From contig CAJJDP010000082.1 of the NCBI GenBank assembly GCA_905182995.1, positions 319,324 to 383,323 of the forward strand: a stretch of 64,000 nucleotides of DNA. Reading direction: 5' to 3'. The DNA comes from Paramecium octaurelia. Taxonomy: Eukaryota; Ciliophora; Oligohymenophorea; Peniculida; Parameciidae. Numbering within the stretch: position 1 is the stretch's first letter; each line of letters opens with the position of its first letter. A program made the translations under genes and the position numbers. The notes beneath the pieces were generated by a model. The model searched no databases and was not told the DNA's origin. It saw only the letters and a program-made list of their open reading frames with translations. Below, in pieces: positions 12,177 to 25,700 of the stretch.

Positions 12177-14557
12177 TCAAAAAAATTAAAGTTCATAAAT
12201 CTCACATTCTTTTATTTCTGGTTTATTCTATCCAAACAAATAGGGATCATTACTTTGATTCTTGTAATTATTAAATTCATATGAATCACCTAGTTTGCAA
12301 TGACCTTCAGTAAAGTCTCTACCAATATAAATATCGGTTCCACCTCCAAATGTAGGTCCATAACTTGAATGGCAATAAATAGCATATTATTTAGAATCTT
12401 ACTTCAAAGGATAAACTTAATTATGAGTTTATGAAAATATAAAAGATGATAATGTATTATCTTCTACATAGTTGTTTTTATTTGATTCCCATTTACAAGG
12501 AGAGTATGCTCCAAAGATATAATCACTTTTTGATTAAAATACCATAAGTAAGTTAGCTTTACCATTCACTTTATTCCAATATTATTAAATATTTAATCCA
12601 TCTTTTGTGCCCTAATAAATCAAAACTGATTATTTCATTATTTTCTTCGTCTTCTCTCGCAAAATTAAAAATATTTTGATCCACTAATCATCTTTAAGCA
12701 AATTTGGTTTTAAATTTAATCCTAATTTATCTAAAAGTGATTCATGTGTTTTTATTAAAACTTCCTAATCTTTAATCTTTTAACCTAGTAATTTGATTTC
12801 TTTTTAATTGATTATTGATTATTCTTGTTATAGTTTCTAACATTAAGCATTTATATTTTGCTCTTCTGCAACTTTTTTTAACTTTAATTCTAACTCCTAG
12901 CCTAATTTATTGAATAATTTTTTTTACTTTCTAATTGCAATTTAGTATAATTTTATTGTAAATTCAATTTAGCCCTTTCCAATTGTTCTATTTCACAAAA
13001 TTTCTTCAGATCGTTAAAATCCTTTTCGAAATTATTCAAATAATAAGTAAGTTGTTGTTGTATGTTTGAAAAATTTTCATGATCTGGAATTGATTATAGG
13101 TTATTTTTAATAGAATTAACTTTTTTAATATGCTATTAATATTTATAAATTGCCTAATTCAACAAATCCACCTAACAATATATTTACTTAGATGAACTTA
13201 TGAATTCATCCAACTCTTGTTTTCTTATATATTTTTATAAATCCACAATTGCACTCTCTTAAATTAGTTTTGATAGTTAAATAATTCCCTACAATTTGTT
13301 GTCAGCTAATAATTAACAATTCTTGATACTTGATTAATCATGCAAAATATTGATTGACTCTTAAATGTCTAATAGATCATTTTATTATAGTTGTTCTAAT
13401 TAACTTTCTATTGATTTTGAAAATTAAATGTCCTTAGTTATCGTATACTCATCAAAAATAAGATTATCATTATCTTATTGAATCAGGTAATTAATATTTT
13501 AAATCAGTTCTTCATTACTTAATTATTGTATAGATATCTATTTAAACTTACTATTTTCACTTGTATTGGTTATTCGTAAGGGAAATTTTGTTATTAATTG
13601 TTCGATGATGGAATTTACTTTTGAATTGTAATTCTCTCTCATTTACTAAATTTTTTAATTTAATTTCTCTTATTTTAACTACCTCTTTGACTTTAATTCT
13701 TCAACAATTTTAATTTAATTATTTTTCTTTTGATTCCATAACAAATTAATTTTTTCAATCGATTTTGATTTGCAATTGAAACCTTCACTACTAAGGCATT
13801 CTAAGCAAGCAAATCTTTCTTCTATTGATTTATTATTTGATTCTAGGTCAATCAGAAGTATTTCTTTATTATGGGTTGGACAAAGTCTACTTAAACTTAT
13901 TGCTTTCTGGATAATCTAAATAATTACTTTATCATCTTTAAATTGCAGGGGGATTAATTCAATTTAATTGTTTTCATTGAACTCCTCAATTTTCTATTTG
14001 GCTTCCTTAAAAGTTAAAATTATTTATAAATATTCTGCCTTATTAAAAATGAAATCAAGTTCTCTAATTAAATCATCAAAAGATTAGGTATCTTATTGAA
14101 ATTCCATTTATTTTTCAGTTAATGAAAGAAATTCAGATAATGATTTAACATCCTCTTAAAAATTAGACACAGGTTAAAAATTTTATAATAAAGATTTCTT
14201 TTCTTTTAGAATATTAATTTATGTTTCTATTTAATCTTTAATCTTAACCAAAGCACTACAAGCATTATTTTTAAACACTATATATTTTTCAAGCACTATT
14301 TAATATTAATGGAGCTTTATCTCGATTTCCCCAGCCGTTTTTTTCTGTCTTAGAGCCTTATATTCTTGAATTCTTGCTTATGTTTGTTCAATTGTTGATA
14401 TCCTATTGTTATTCAACTTCTCAACTACACAGTTACAACAAAGGTATTTAATTAATCCATTTTCTGTTGAGTTTAGATCTATTGCAATTATCTTGAGGTT
14501 ATGAATTTGACACATTTTTTCACGAATCTCATCCTATTATGAAGTAGATGAACTCAT
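12177..14557 (-). CDS. TLDc domain protein with N-terminal Cys/His modules and coiled coil
   Basis: Complete minus-strand gene: ATG 14557-14555, stop TGA 12179-12177. Three introns are inferred: 13907-13927 (21 nt), 13306-13329 (24 nt) and 12902-12927 (26 nt); splicing gives exactly 770 codons. Only the 26-nt intron is forced by frame; the other two match intron positions in the paralogue at 22.8-28.8 kb. Residues 16-43 form a C-x2-H ... C-x2-C module (CQIH ... CCNC), and a second like it (LCPTHNKEILLIDLE ... CLEC) follows near residue 230. Both look B-box-like and are presumably zinc-binding. A long coiled coil follows. The C-terminal ~170 residues are a TLDc domain with the family signatures YQGTKDGLN, YIFGAYSPCKW, AIYCHSSYGPTFGGGTDIYI and DPYLFG. 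TLDc domains occur in OXR1/NCOA7-type proteins that bind the V-ATPase or protect against oxidative stress; whether this ciliate branch does so is unknown. The gene appears intact. Confidence 0.88.
12902..12927 (-). other. 26-nt spliceosomal intron
   Basis: GTAAA...ATTAG on the minus strand. Without removal the coiled-coil frame shifts; with removal it reads KLQLES-QELELKLKK. The paralogue at 22.8-28.8 kb has a 24-nt intron at the homologous place (27118-27141) with the same 3' end, CAATAAATTAG. Confidence 0.85.
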
Positions 14558-16300
14558 TTTTTTATTTGTTTTATTATACAATTTTTATATTTTCTTTCAT
14601 CTGCTTTTAAACCCCAATAAATTTTGAATTCTATTATTATAATGTTATTTGTGGAAAAGTCGAATAAAAATAATTATCATTTAATTGATTATAGAATAGA
14701 AAATTATTAATAATTCTTTCTACTCTAACATTCTAAAGATATTAACATTGGTTTCAGATTAACACTAAAAAAAGTCAGAGAGCTTTCATTAAAAATATCG
14801 ATTCACAAATCAAAGTGCGCTGGTTATATGATTCAAAATCTATTAAATAGGCTTCAATAATTTGTATAAAAATAATGAGTATGAAATCAAAATCTTGATT
14901 TTAAATTGCCATTTGTTTAATTTTTTTTAATAATATTTACAAAATAATAATGTCATAAATAAAAGAATTTGCTTTATATGGATAAAGAGAAGAGTATTTT
15001 AATTAGAATAGAATATTTTTAATAATCATAATTTATACATCTGGTCAAACTTAAACTTTTAGTTCATCGTATTTAATATTTTAATGAAAATTATAGAAAA
15101 ATTGACAAAAATATTATTTAGGACTTAAAATGTTTTTATAAAACATTTTTTCGAATATAAAATTAACATATTGATCTCTGGATTTGAAGAATCTATAAAC
15201 ATATTTTTTTGCAACATAATTCTTAACTGATTTATTAGAAGTCTACTACTTTATATAATTGTTATAGCATTATAAGGTAAGAAATAGTTTATTACTTTTA
15301 ATTCAGTTCTTGTGATTAATCTGAAATTATTTGTTTTTTTTCAATTTCTGAAGATTTCATTTAAATTTGCAATTATATCTTATAAATTTCAAATATATAT
15401 TGGAAAAGTGACTGTATATTATATTATATAAGCTAAAACTTCAAAAAAACTATTTATTACATCGATTCATTTCATTAACTAATAACAAAGATTCGCGTAA
15501 TAAACCACCATTAGAAATAAAAATATTGCAAAACTATACAATAAAAATGCTGATAAAAATAAACAAAACGAAAGCTGTTATCCGTTGTTTCTAGTCGTTC
15601 TAGGATTATTATTATCTTCAACAGTATTATGTTATATTTTTAGGTTGAATCAATATTTCATCACGTATGAAGAGTGAATTTCCTGTCTAGAATTATGAAA
15701 TTTAGTAATAAATTGTAGTGTTATGCTATTTTTTATGAGAATAAGAGAAGAAAATTCAAAACTAAATGATTAATAGAACTAACAAAACATTTCTGTATCT
15801 GAGTTTTCAGTGATAAACGTTGTTACCAGTTTAAAGAGACCATCAAAAATAAAATATATTCCTATAAAAATATAGACTCCTCAGCATCATTTCCTCCTTT
15901 TTTCTTTAATCCCTTATTACAACTTTGAATTTTATTCTTTTTTGAAATAGTTAATTTGGTAACTAAACACTAGATTAATCTTTAAATTTAGATTAACAAA
16001 ATCTAACCTAATAATTAAAAGAATACGGCTTTTAAGCATAAGTGATTTAAATATAAAGAGGAGATAAATAATCTGATAGAAGCATGAAATTTACTTAATA
16101 AAATGTAAAAATTTAAATAAAATAACATTCTCCATTAAAGGAATAACCCAATGCATAAAATAAGTATCGAACAGGGAAATAAAAATAATGAAAATTTCAG
16201 CTGGATTATGACAATTTTGTTTTCAAATCGAAGATCAAATTAAAAATATATTAAAATAGATGAAAACAGTGATTGCAGCCATATTATCCATCATCTGTCT
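14558..16300. other. No recognised gene
   Basis: Upstream region of the minus-strand TLDc gene. Very AT-rich with homopolymer runs and no supported frame. Promoter elements cannot be identified by eye in this base composition. Confidence 0.4.
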
Positions 16301-19270
16301 TCTTAATAGAATAAATACTTTCAGTCCTAATATACTTGGACTGGATCAAAAAAGTAGGCAAAAATTCTTCTCAGTACGTTCTTAACTTATATAAATATTT
16401 GTAAATCCTCAAAACATGAGGCCAAAAGTATTAATATAAAACTTAAACAAGCTTGATATGCCGATGCAGGATTAATCTGTAAAGGAAGGATCTGGTTCTT
16501 ACCACCCAATAAATAACAGTATAACCTAATTGCAAGCATAGTATATCACATCTACCATGAAAACAACAAAAAAATCCTTAGTTGTTTTCATATTATGGAG
16601 TCAGGATTGCAATTTAGGCAAAAATAATAGAGGTTAAGACATTTTTTTAGTATTACTTAACAGAAAATGAGGTATGGCGCAAGAGAGCAAAATAATTGAT
16701 ACTGAAAAACAGAAGAGGTGAGCTGTCAATTAAATTAGGTAAAATATGTGTCTCCGACTTAAACAACAACAACTATAAAGGGAAAATATTTTTTATTAAT
16801 AAATAGCACAAAATCAGGATACCCTGCTGAAATTACCTACATATTTGGGCGCTGTTCTCACTAATGGTTGTTGTTTTAAAATATGTGAATTTTCAGTATT
16901 TAAAATGATTCTAAGATGTTTGAAATGAAGATTTATACTAGCGATAGTATTAATTGAAAATGATTATTCGAAACCTTTATTAAATAGAATTTTGTGATTT
17001 TTGTAAGAATCTAATTTAATTAATCTCGTTTTTAGTATTTCAAGCACATTGTTCAAGGAAACAGGAAGATGGAGATCAGAAAATTTTCATTAGTTTTTTC
17101 ATACTCTTGATTCAGAGTGGCAGAGTAGTAAGCAACAACTGTAAATCTGACTACTACTTAATCTTATGTTGATTTTGATTATTCAGCTTTTACTCCTTAT
17201 ATTGATTGTTACAATCAAAGCACATACATATACTATGTTAAACTCTTAATCTTACATTTGCTTTTTGCAGTTAAATCTAATAAATGTATTGCTGGTTTTT
17301 CCAGAGATAGCTGCCATTTTTTTAAGAATGTCCTCCAATCATAATCAAAGTTCATGATATCTTTGAGGCATAATTATTAATCTTATAAACGATGAGCTAA
17401 TATATTAAGCATCCCACCAAACTTTGTACTCTTATAAAATAAGCAAGGGAATGAACTCATTATTGTGTGGTTCTGATGGCTCATTTTTCGATTCAAACCT
17501 ATTACTTTTTGATTATGTCAGGCTGATGAGATAAATGTGACTTCCGCAATCTTTATAACTCTTATCAGCAAATTCATAGCTATCTATTTTCTCTTAATTC
17601 TCTACTCCATTACTGTGAAGATTCTAGACAGCAGATACAATTTAGATTGAAAATGCTAAATTAATTACTAATATTAACAAGAGAGATCAGTAAACTCAGC
17701 TTAATATTAGATGAATATTGAATGTGATGATATAGACATGACCACTAAGGCTTAAATCTCCAATATCGAGTGACACAAACACCTTTAATTTGAATTGGGC
17801 GAGGTAAATGTTAAACACTCAAGCAATTCTAAATTTGTCTTTAATTACTGTAAATTCAAAAAATTAATGCTTAAGCCCAATATATATATTAGAAGAAGTA
17901 GTAAAAATACTGAATACTTCTACGATATCCAATTGATTGCAAGGTTTAACTTTTTTTGTCCTAAGAAAACATCCACAACTATTAGTTTAGTAGTAAATAA
18001 GCTTCTGAGCATATGATGTTTATTGGATATCATTTATTACTGACCATGTTTATTTGGAGATGGATAGTGTATGAATTCTTTCTAAAATTATAATCTTATA
18101 AACCTTCTTAGATGTCGACCTTCTTATTGCCCTGAAGAAATAAATTTCTTCTTTTAAGAAGTATAAAAAAAATGTTGCCATATTTCCTTTCTTTGCTGAT
18201 GACTATGTTTAGGCAGACTGATCATTAATATCTGATCCATTCTGTAACGAATCAACAACAATATCTTCAGACTAATGTATCTTTGCTAGGATTTAAATAT
18301 AGCATCATGCAGTTTTATCAATTCTTGTTTATTTCCAGGAAGTATACCCATCTTGTTGCTTACTTGTGTAAAGCTTGGATATTGTATAAAATCAGATTAG
18401 CTAAATGAAAATCTTACTTACAGACTCATATAACTAGGAAGTTTGTGTAACTGCTAACTCTAATTAGAATTCAAGTCCCTAAAAACAATTATAAGTTCAT
18501 AATTTATATGATGGAATATTGTAAATGTATATAGACCTTTGCTCTTTCTTGAGCAAAACTATAGTAATTAACACTATAGCTCCTCAAGTGCTTTTGTCAT
18601 CTCATAGATAATCCTAAATATAGGAGATGCTTGAATCAATGCATAATTGAATTGCTACGACTTATATTACTACAATCATTTTTTGCAACCTGTAATAAAT
18701 ATGCTGGCATTTAAGACAACTTACTGAAGATCTACCTACTACTTTGATGTAAACTCCAGATATACCTCCCCTAATACTGGTTGTGATTATTTCAACTTTA
18801 GATCTTTGAGCATTAGGTATTGATATTATAAAAGGGAATCAATGTTTTTATTACTTACACAGCAGGTAAGACATCAAGAATTCTATATGTATTTCAAATG
18901 TTTGTAAACTATGTTAAACCTCCTGTCAAGAATCTATTTTGTAACTTCATTTTACTGATGTATAAGAAATGAATTCGATGAAGTGATATATGTGTTACCA
19001 TTCAAGCACTTCTCACATTAATGTTGTTGGCTACTAAATGTCAAAGCGTTACTGCCTCTTGCAGCAATACCTGGCAATCTTGATCTATATTCATAATCTC
19101 TTTATGACAATAGAGATACTCGTGCAAACAACTGTTAAATATTTTTGCATACATTCTAAATCAAACAACCTTAATAGATCAACACTATCATCACATTATT
19201 CTAAATTTTGGTTGGCGAATGTGACTTAAATGAAGATATTTAGAAGCCAAGAGATCTAATAGTATGAGTA
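16301..19270. other. Coding-like but broken sequence, unidentified
   Basis: Less AT-rich than its surroundings, with many short protein-like frames on both strands (for example plus 17795-18016, and minus frames across 18.0-18.4 kb), but TGA or frame changes occur every few dozen codons. I could not connect these to a family. It looks like one or more old, decayed genes. Confidence 0.3.
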
Positions 19271-20580
19271 CCTCTTAAAATGAGTTACAACTTACCTGAA
19301 TATTTTGATTGCAATTCAGCTTGATATTTGATGAAACCAATAGCTTTTGATTTATTATGACTGGACAAAAATTGATTTATGTCCAAAAATCTTCAATTTT
19401 ACCTGGATAATCAATAATTTAGATTAAATAAGAATATTCATAATTTTTCATCAATATTTATATTCCTGCCGTCACCAATGTTTCATCTCCCATTCGAAAA
19501 CATTAATAATAATTCTTTTACTCAATCTAGCACAAATTAGAGTGTGTTGTTCTTTCTGTTTTGTAAATTATTGCGAATATTTAGATGCGAACCTTGTACT
19601 GAAACCAGGGTGATGTATTATATCATTCAAATGAATTTTAGGTATTGATAAAATTTTATCAACAGCTGGCTTCTTTAACTTGATTCTACTCTTGATGCCT
19701 AAAATCTTCTTCTTGTGGATAATCAGTTGGTTGACTCAGAGCACACCTTCTAACATTGAAATCACTTCAATTTTCAGTGAAATTATGGGTAATAATTATT
19801 TATACTTATTAAGATATAGAAATATATTATGATGATGAATTCTTCCAAACATTAAAATTGCTACTAGAATGTTCTGTCTCCTAATAAGATATTAGATAGT
19901 ATTTGTTTAAACTCTGAAAATGTAATGAAGTTTTTAGGTAGGGTAAATTGAGACATCCACCAAAAATATTAAACTTGGAATGACTTTGTTTCATTCTTAT
20001 GGTTTATCATCATAAGTTTTTATCAAACTAATCAATTTTAATTGATTAAATAATTGGAAACCTTTTTAAAAGATCAGCTCATTCTTTAGTGACGTATATA
20101 TTTATAAGGAAACATTTTAATTTAATTTGTATTGAAATCAACTTTGTTGATATATTCAAATATGATAAATCTTTAAATGTAAATATCTAAATCCTTATCA
20201 AGCAGCTGACATTCTTTGTATTTGAAAAAAAGCAAGAAATACTATATATATTGTAATTTCCGGGAATAGTGGAGCATTGATGGAATAAATCGCCAAGAAT
20301 TTGGGCAAAATCCTTAACAAATTTTGTTCAAGATCTGAGTAAAACTGGATGAATTACTAGAATTGGTTTATACTTTTTGGAATTGATGTCTTGTTGCAAT
20401 TAAAATTTCAGGTTGATTAATTGGGCTATCAATTGCTGACTTAAAACTAAAAGTCCCTTAAGGTTGATTGAAATTTGAATCCTTTAAAAATGATCCATAG
20501 CCAGAATTGAATTCCCCATAACCTAAATACTACTAAGTTCTGGGTATTATATAACTCTGCCAACAAGTACAGCGAATATT
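19271..20580 (-). pseudogene. Possible H-type-lectin-like gene remnant
   Basis: Minus-strand fragments read as a secreted-type protein: near 20.5 kb YLGYGEFNSGYGSF followed by GTFSFKSAIDSPINQPEILI; near 20.2 kb a segment with DKDLDIYIQRF; near 19.4 kb PGKIEDFWTQINFCP and LLVSSNIKLNCNQ. The F-x2-P/I-N-x-P-x-I-L-I pattern is reminiscent of the H-type lectin repeat, of which I recall many in Paramecium. The match is weak and the frame breaks at least three times. It could equally be another secreted family. Confidence 0.2.
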
Positions 20581-22782
20581 CAAATAATACTTAAACTAGT
20601 AATTTAGTAAAAATATCATCAACAGATGCCAATTTAACATTGCGTTAAACCCTTAGAGATTATTCTAGAGTTGCAAAGTATATATAGAATCATTCTATCT
20701 AAATTTTGTTTATGCTCTTTGATCTCACTCAATATGAATTCAAAAATAAATTTTTTAATTTCGTAAGAAGCAATTTGAGTTAAGAAGATATTAGCTCTAG
20801 AAAAATATAATCTGGAGTATTTATGATATTTGATACCTACCTTTCTAGCATTGTCTTAAAACTTATGATTTGGTTTGGATGTGTCGAAGTTTCAAACTAG
20901 AATTAAAATTATAAATTCATCATATTATATTAGAATGCAGTGGACGTTTCATTTTTGTGATTTAACTTGTCCATATCATTTCATTTTTTAATGCATCATT
21001 ATTGAAAAATACAGAAGAGCAATAATGATTGGTAGGAAAAACAATATAAAATTGAAAGAATATTTATTGGATAAACAGAATAAGAAAATTATGTCATTAA
21101 GTTTAAATTAATCAAAAATTTATAAGTGTAGAGGATTTTCTTAAATAATTATTTGAGAAGAATAAAAGCAAATATGTTTGAATTTAGTATTTTGTTATTA
21201 TTTATGAAATTTATCACATAGAGAGTAATTAGAATAATTAAATATTTAATTGATTAATTCAATTATAGTTATTTATTATTTCATCTATAAATACTCAATC
21301 TAAGAATAAAAGAAAAAAAGTAAATTTATTAAAGAGAATGAATTTATTTGGATGTATGATGGAAAAAATACAGATAAATTTATGTGTTTTAATTAAAACA
21401 GAAATCTTATAAGAGAATTGGAAATAAACAATTCAATTAATTAGGAAATATGAATCTGGCGAATGCTAAACTAGGGATGATGTGCAAAACAAGTAAATAA
21501 TTAATATGAATATAAAATAAGTATTAGTTATTTAAGGATTAATAAGAAGATAACCAACAAATTGATAATAATTTATCCATTTTAGATAATCTAGGAGTTA
21601 CCTTCCTCCCAAAATATTGAATAATCATCTAAATCTATTAATGAAAGAATAATTCTATAGGGAATTAGATTTAAAAAGTAAAATAACCTATATTCAAACA
21701 CAAGAATTATGTTGGACTATGGAAAGAGCTTAGTAAAAAGAAAAAATAAAATTGATATTCCCTCTATCAAGATACTCTTATATTCTTTAATGATAGTATA
21801 CAAAATGTGAGAATAAGATTAAAGAAATTAGGTCGATAAACATTTAGATTAAAAGAGTAATGGAAAACTTTTGCAATTAAATAAAGCTAAAACTTTATAA
21901 AGTTTCATGGAAAATGAATTAAATTAAAGCCTTAACAAGCTAATAGGGATGTGGTTTATTAGAACTCTTTTTTTTTGGTTTGCAAAATGAATCAATATTT
22001 CAAGCCTCTATTGTGCTATAATAAATAAAGTCATTAAAGCCCAAATTTATATTTTAAGAATGGTAAAAATTCTATTTCTAAACCATTAGGCAAATTATAG
22101 TAAGTGGTTAACTAAATTTATAAAAAATATATTAAAGCCATTAAAACATTTAGAAAGCCCATATTTTGATAGTAAATTTTTTAAGGAGACTCTATTATTC
22201 TCGACTTTCATGTATGTTAGAATTCATTGGAATGGATGATTTGAAAAATTATGTCCTCAAAACTAATTATAACTACTACTTTTTTAAGGATTTTAATATT
22301 TGCTTAGATATTTAAAAACGAAAAAAATTCTATTTCCGTTTGAATTTGATTAGACTTTGATTTAAAATGATTATTTTAGAATTTTGTAATAACGAACATA
22401 AATAATTTATAGATTAATCATTTAATTTAAAAAAAAAATAATTTTAGTATTTTCACATTATTTTGCAATTTAATAGGATGCTTGTGAAAAGTGAATTCAC
22501 TCAATTAATAGTAAAGATAATTAATATAAATTAAACCAAGATTTTAAATATGCATTCTAATCTTAAAATATTATCAATAATTTAACCTTTTTTGATTGGA
22601 TCGAAATTATAAATATTTATCATTTTATTCAAGCCTAAATGAGTATATTTGGAAAAATGTATGAAGAAATAAGTATAGTTATGATAAAGGAAAACCTAAA
22701 AATTAATTGTTATCCATTAAACTGAAGTTGTACTTTTCAAAAGTTAGTCAATTATACAAATTAATTATATAATTTTCTCAAT
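20581..22782. other. Mostly unidentified; weak plus-strand frames 21.34-21.8 kb
   Basis: Around 21,340-21,810 the plus strand gives two protein-like frames (one starting MNLFGCMMEKIQINLCVLIK, another containing ELPSSQNIEQSSKSINERI) separated by a TGA/frame change. The rest is AT-rich. No family recognised. Confidence 0.25.
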
Positions 22783-25700
22783 TCAAACAAATTATAATTC
22801 ATAAATTTCACACTCCACAATATTTGGTGTTGATTAACCAAATAGATGAATTGATTTGTTTTCTATTTCAAAGTGAGAACAATCATAATTCGATCCCAAA
22901 GAAGAACCTCCACTTTAAAAATTTGAATCAATTCGAATATCATTGTCATTCTATGTACCAAATACAGGCCCATATTTAGTTTAGTGCCACATGGCATATT
23001 GTTTCCTATCTGATTTTAGATGATAAATTTAGTTTTTTGTTTATGAAAAGATGAATGAAATTAATGTATCATCTGCGATATATTATCCACCATCATTTTT
23101 TATGTGCTTACAAGGAGTGTAACCACCAAAAATAAATCCACTACTTGATTTAAATATCATAAATAAATTTGCTTTTTCATTTACTTTACTCCAAAATGTA
23201 TTTGCATTTAACCCATCCCTTGTTCCTAAATAAATTAAGTTTGAGCCTTTGATTATTTTTTTACTTTTAGATTGTATTTAGGAGAATAGCGTCAACCAAA
23301 ATTCATCATTTACTAAAGAAGGTCTTATACTTGCAGAATTGTTTATTCTCAAATAATTAAATAAAAGAAATTGATTATTTTACTTATTTTGATTTATAGT
23401 TTGATACGTTATGGACTTCAAACCGCTAAGAGTCAAGCATATCCCTCCTTGTAATACTTTTTAATAATAATATTTTTAAAATTTGAGATGTCAAGAAAAA
23501 GATACATTTCTGGCAAATAACACAACTACTCTTAGGAGGCCAATATTAATTCAAAATCACCTGCCTAAGAGGTATAAATAACTGCAATCAAAGTTTATAT
23601 TGTAGTGGAGAACTTCTAGCTTAGGGCAAGTCATTTATTGACTTCAGGTTTTTTTAAGATTGTCCTAAGACTACAAGAAAATATCTATTTGATTTTTGGA
23701 TAGAAATACCAAAAGTTTTATTTGTAGTAGGCAAACAAAGGGCAATTATAATGGAACTATTTCGTTCAGCTAAATATAATCAGTTGTATGAAATCATACT
23801 TATAACGAAAGGCTTAGGTTATAATTAGACCCTAAGAAGCGTTTGGAGCTGAACATCAAAAAGTTGAAAAGCTAATTTAATGAGTTTAAATGCTTTTAGC
23901 TCAAATAAAACAGATTTAATAAGATACTTCGGTTCGATATTATTGAAAGCATTAGAAGAGCACCTTAATTAAACTAGGATTAATAGCTTTCCATGAGCTA
24001 AACCAATAATGGGAGTACTGACTATGGATATGCTATTTCTTCTACGGAAGGAATCCATTTATAGATCTAGTCCAAGCACTTCTTGCAAGATTTAATAATT
24101 AATTAATCAGCCTTTTATTTATAGTTGTCAACTTCAGTTAATTTCGAAGAGATAATTGGCGAAGTTATGTAGTGATTTAAATACACTTAACATTAACCCC
24201 TATTTTTGCTAATAGTTTATATTATTAACTTAGCATGTATTTGGAGTATTAGATGACAAACCGAGATGAGTTAAAAAAGAATGGTTTAAATATCCCTTAA
24301 GATGGAATTTAAAAAATAAAATATTTATTAATTAGTAAGTTTAATTGAGAAATTTTCAATAATCAAAGGATGCAAATTTAACACCTTATAAAATTATAGC
24401 ATTAATAATTGGGAAATGTGGTTTATAAATATTTTAAGAAGGGATTGTATTCTACATCAATTATGGATAAAAGCTGCCTCATAATTTCTGATTCGAAAAT
24501 TTGTTAGATAGTATCTTTGGAGAGATTTATCTATTGAATAGGTAATTCTTATAAGTGCAGGAATTATTTAAGAATAATAAATAGAAGGGCCTATAAGTAT
24601 TAAGACAGTTTATTTGAAAGATAAAAAAGTATTTATTTTATTTGGATCATCCTTTCAAACCTTTGTCGCTAATCTTATCAACTTCATATGAAGATAGTTG
24701 GAATTAATAATGATGATAGCAATGTAATTGAATTTAACACACAATGGCATTATAATTAGATAATGAATCAATATACCTCAACCAAATGATTATTGTTGCA
24801 GATTTCATAAGACTTAATATGATCTAGAGTCATCTTGATAAAATGAAACTGGTAGACTACAGCGAGTTGCTTGAAGGAGATTGTTTTTGCAAGATCCATT
24901 ATTTTTTTCAAATGTGGATAAATTGACACAAATATGAATGATAATTCAATCGAAAAAAGGAAAAATATGTTTAAAATAGAGTCTATTATGGGTTTATATT
25001 AGGTTCTTTCTCAATAACATTAATAATGTGTATTAATGTGAATTTTTGAGGAAGAATCTTGTTGATGGCTAATAATTCAAATTATACAAAAAAGTAAATT
25101 AATATACTGATATCAAGTAGCAGTAATTTTACTCATCTTTGAGATTGAGCAACCTTGGAATTTTCAAATTAACAAAAAATTCATATTTTGACCATGTATT
25201 TTTTTTTAATTCAATTAATTAGCTTGTGTAATTTTTGATTGAAAATCATGTTCTGAAATTCTATTTTTTTAAAAAACAGCTCTCCTCTTTTTCATTCATG
25301 AGTAGTTTTATATTTATTTGGTGTGATTTACTTTTGATTAATCTATAATAGGATGCGCTTTATTAGAGTAGCCATTTTGATTCAACTATATTTTAATGAA
25401 TAGAAGATTCATTAAACACAATTAGCTAGAAGAAAGGATGGTTGAATTAGAAGATATTTTAGAAAGTTTCCATAAATGATCATACCAGTTCTACGCAGAG
25501 ATCGACTTGATTATTTAAGAGCGAAATCATTAATAATATAGAATTTCAATCCAAAAACAGAAAACAGAGGATATCAATAACCCCTTGCTTTGCCAATTCT
25601 TTTTGGGGTAATTGCTGAACAATAGCATTTTAAGAGATGTCCAAAGAATAATGCTTGCTGAATATTTAATAGTAGAATTGGTCGAAATGGAAATCTTAAA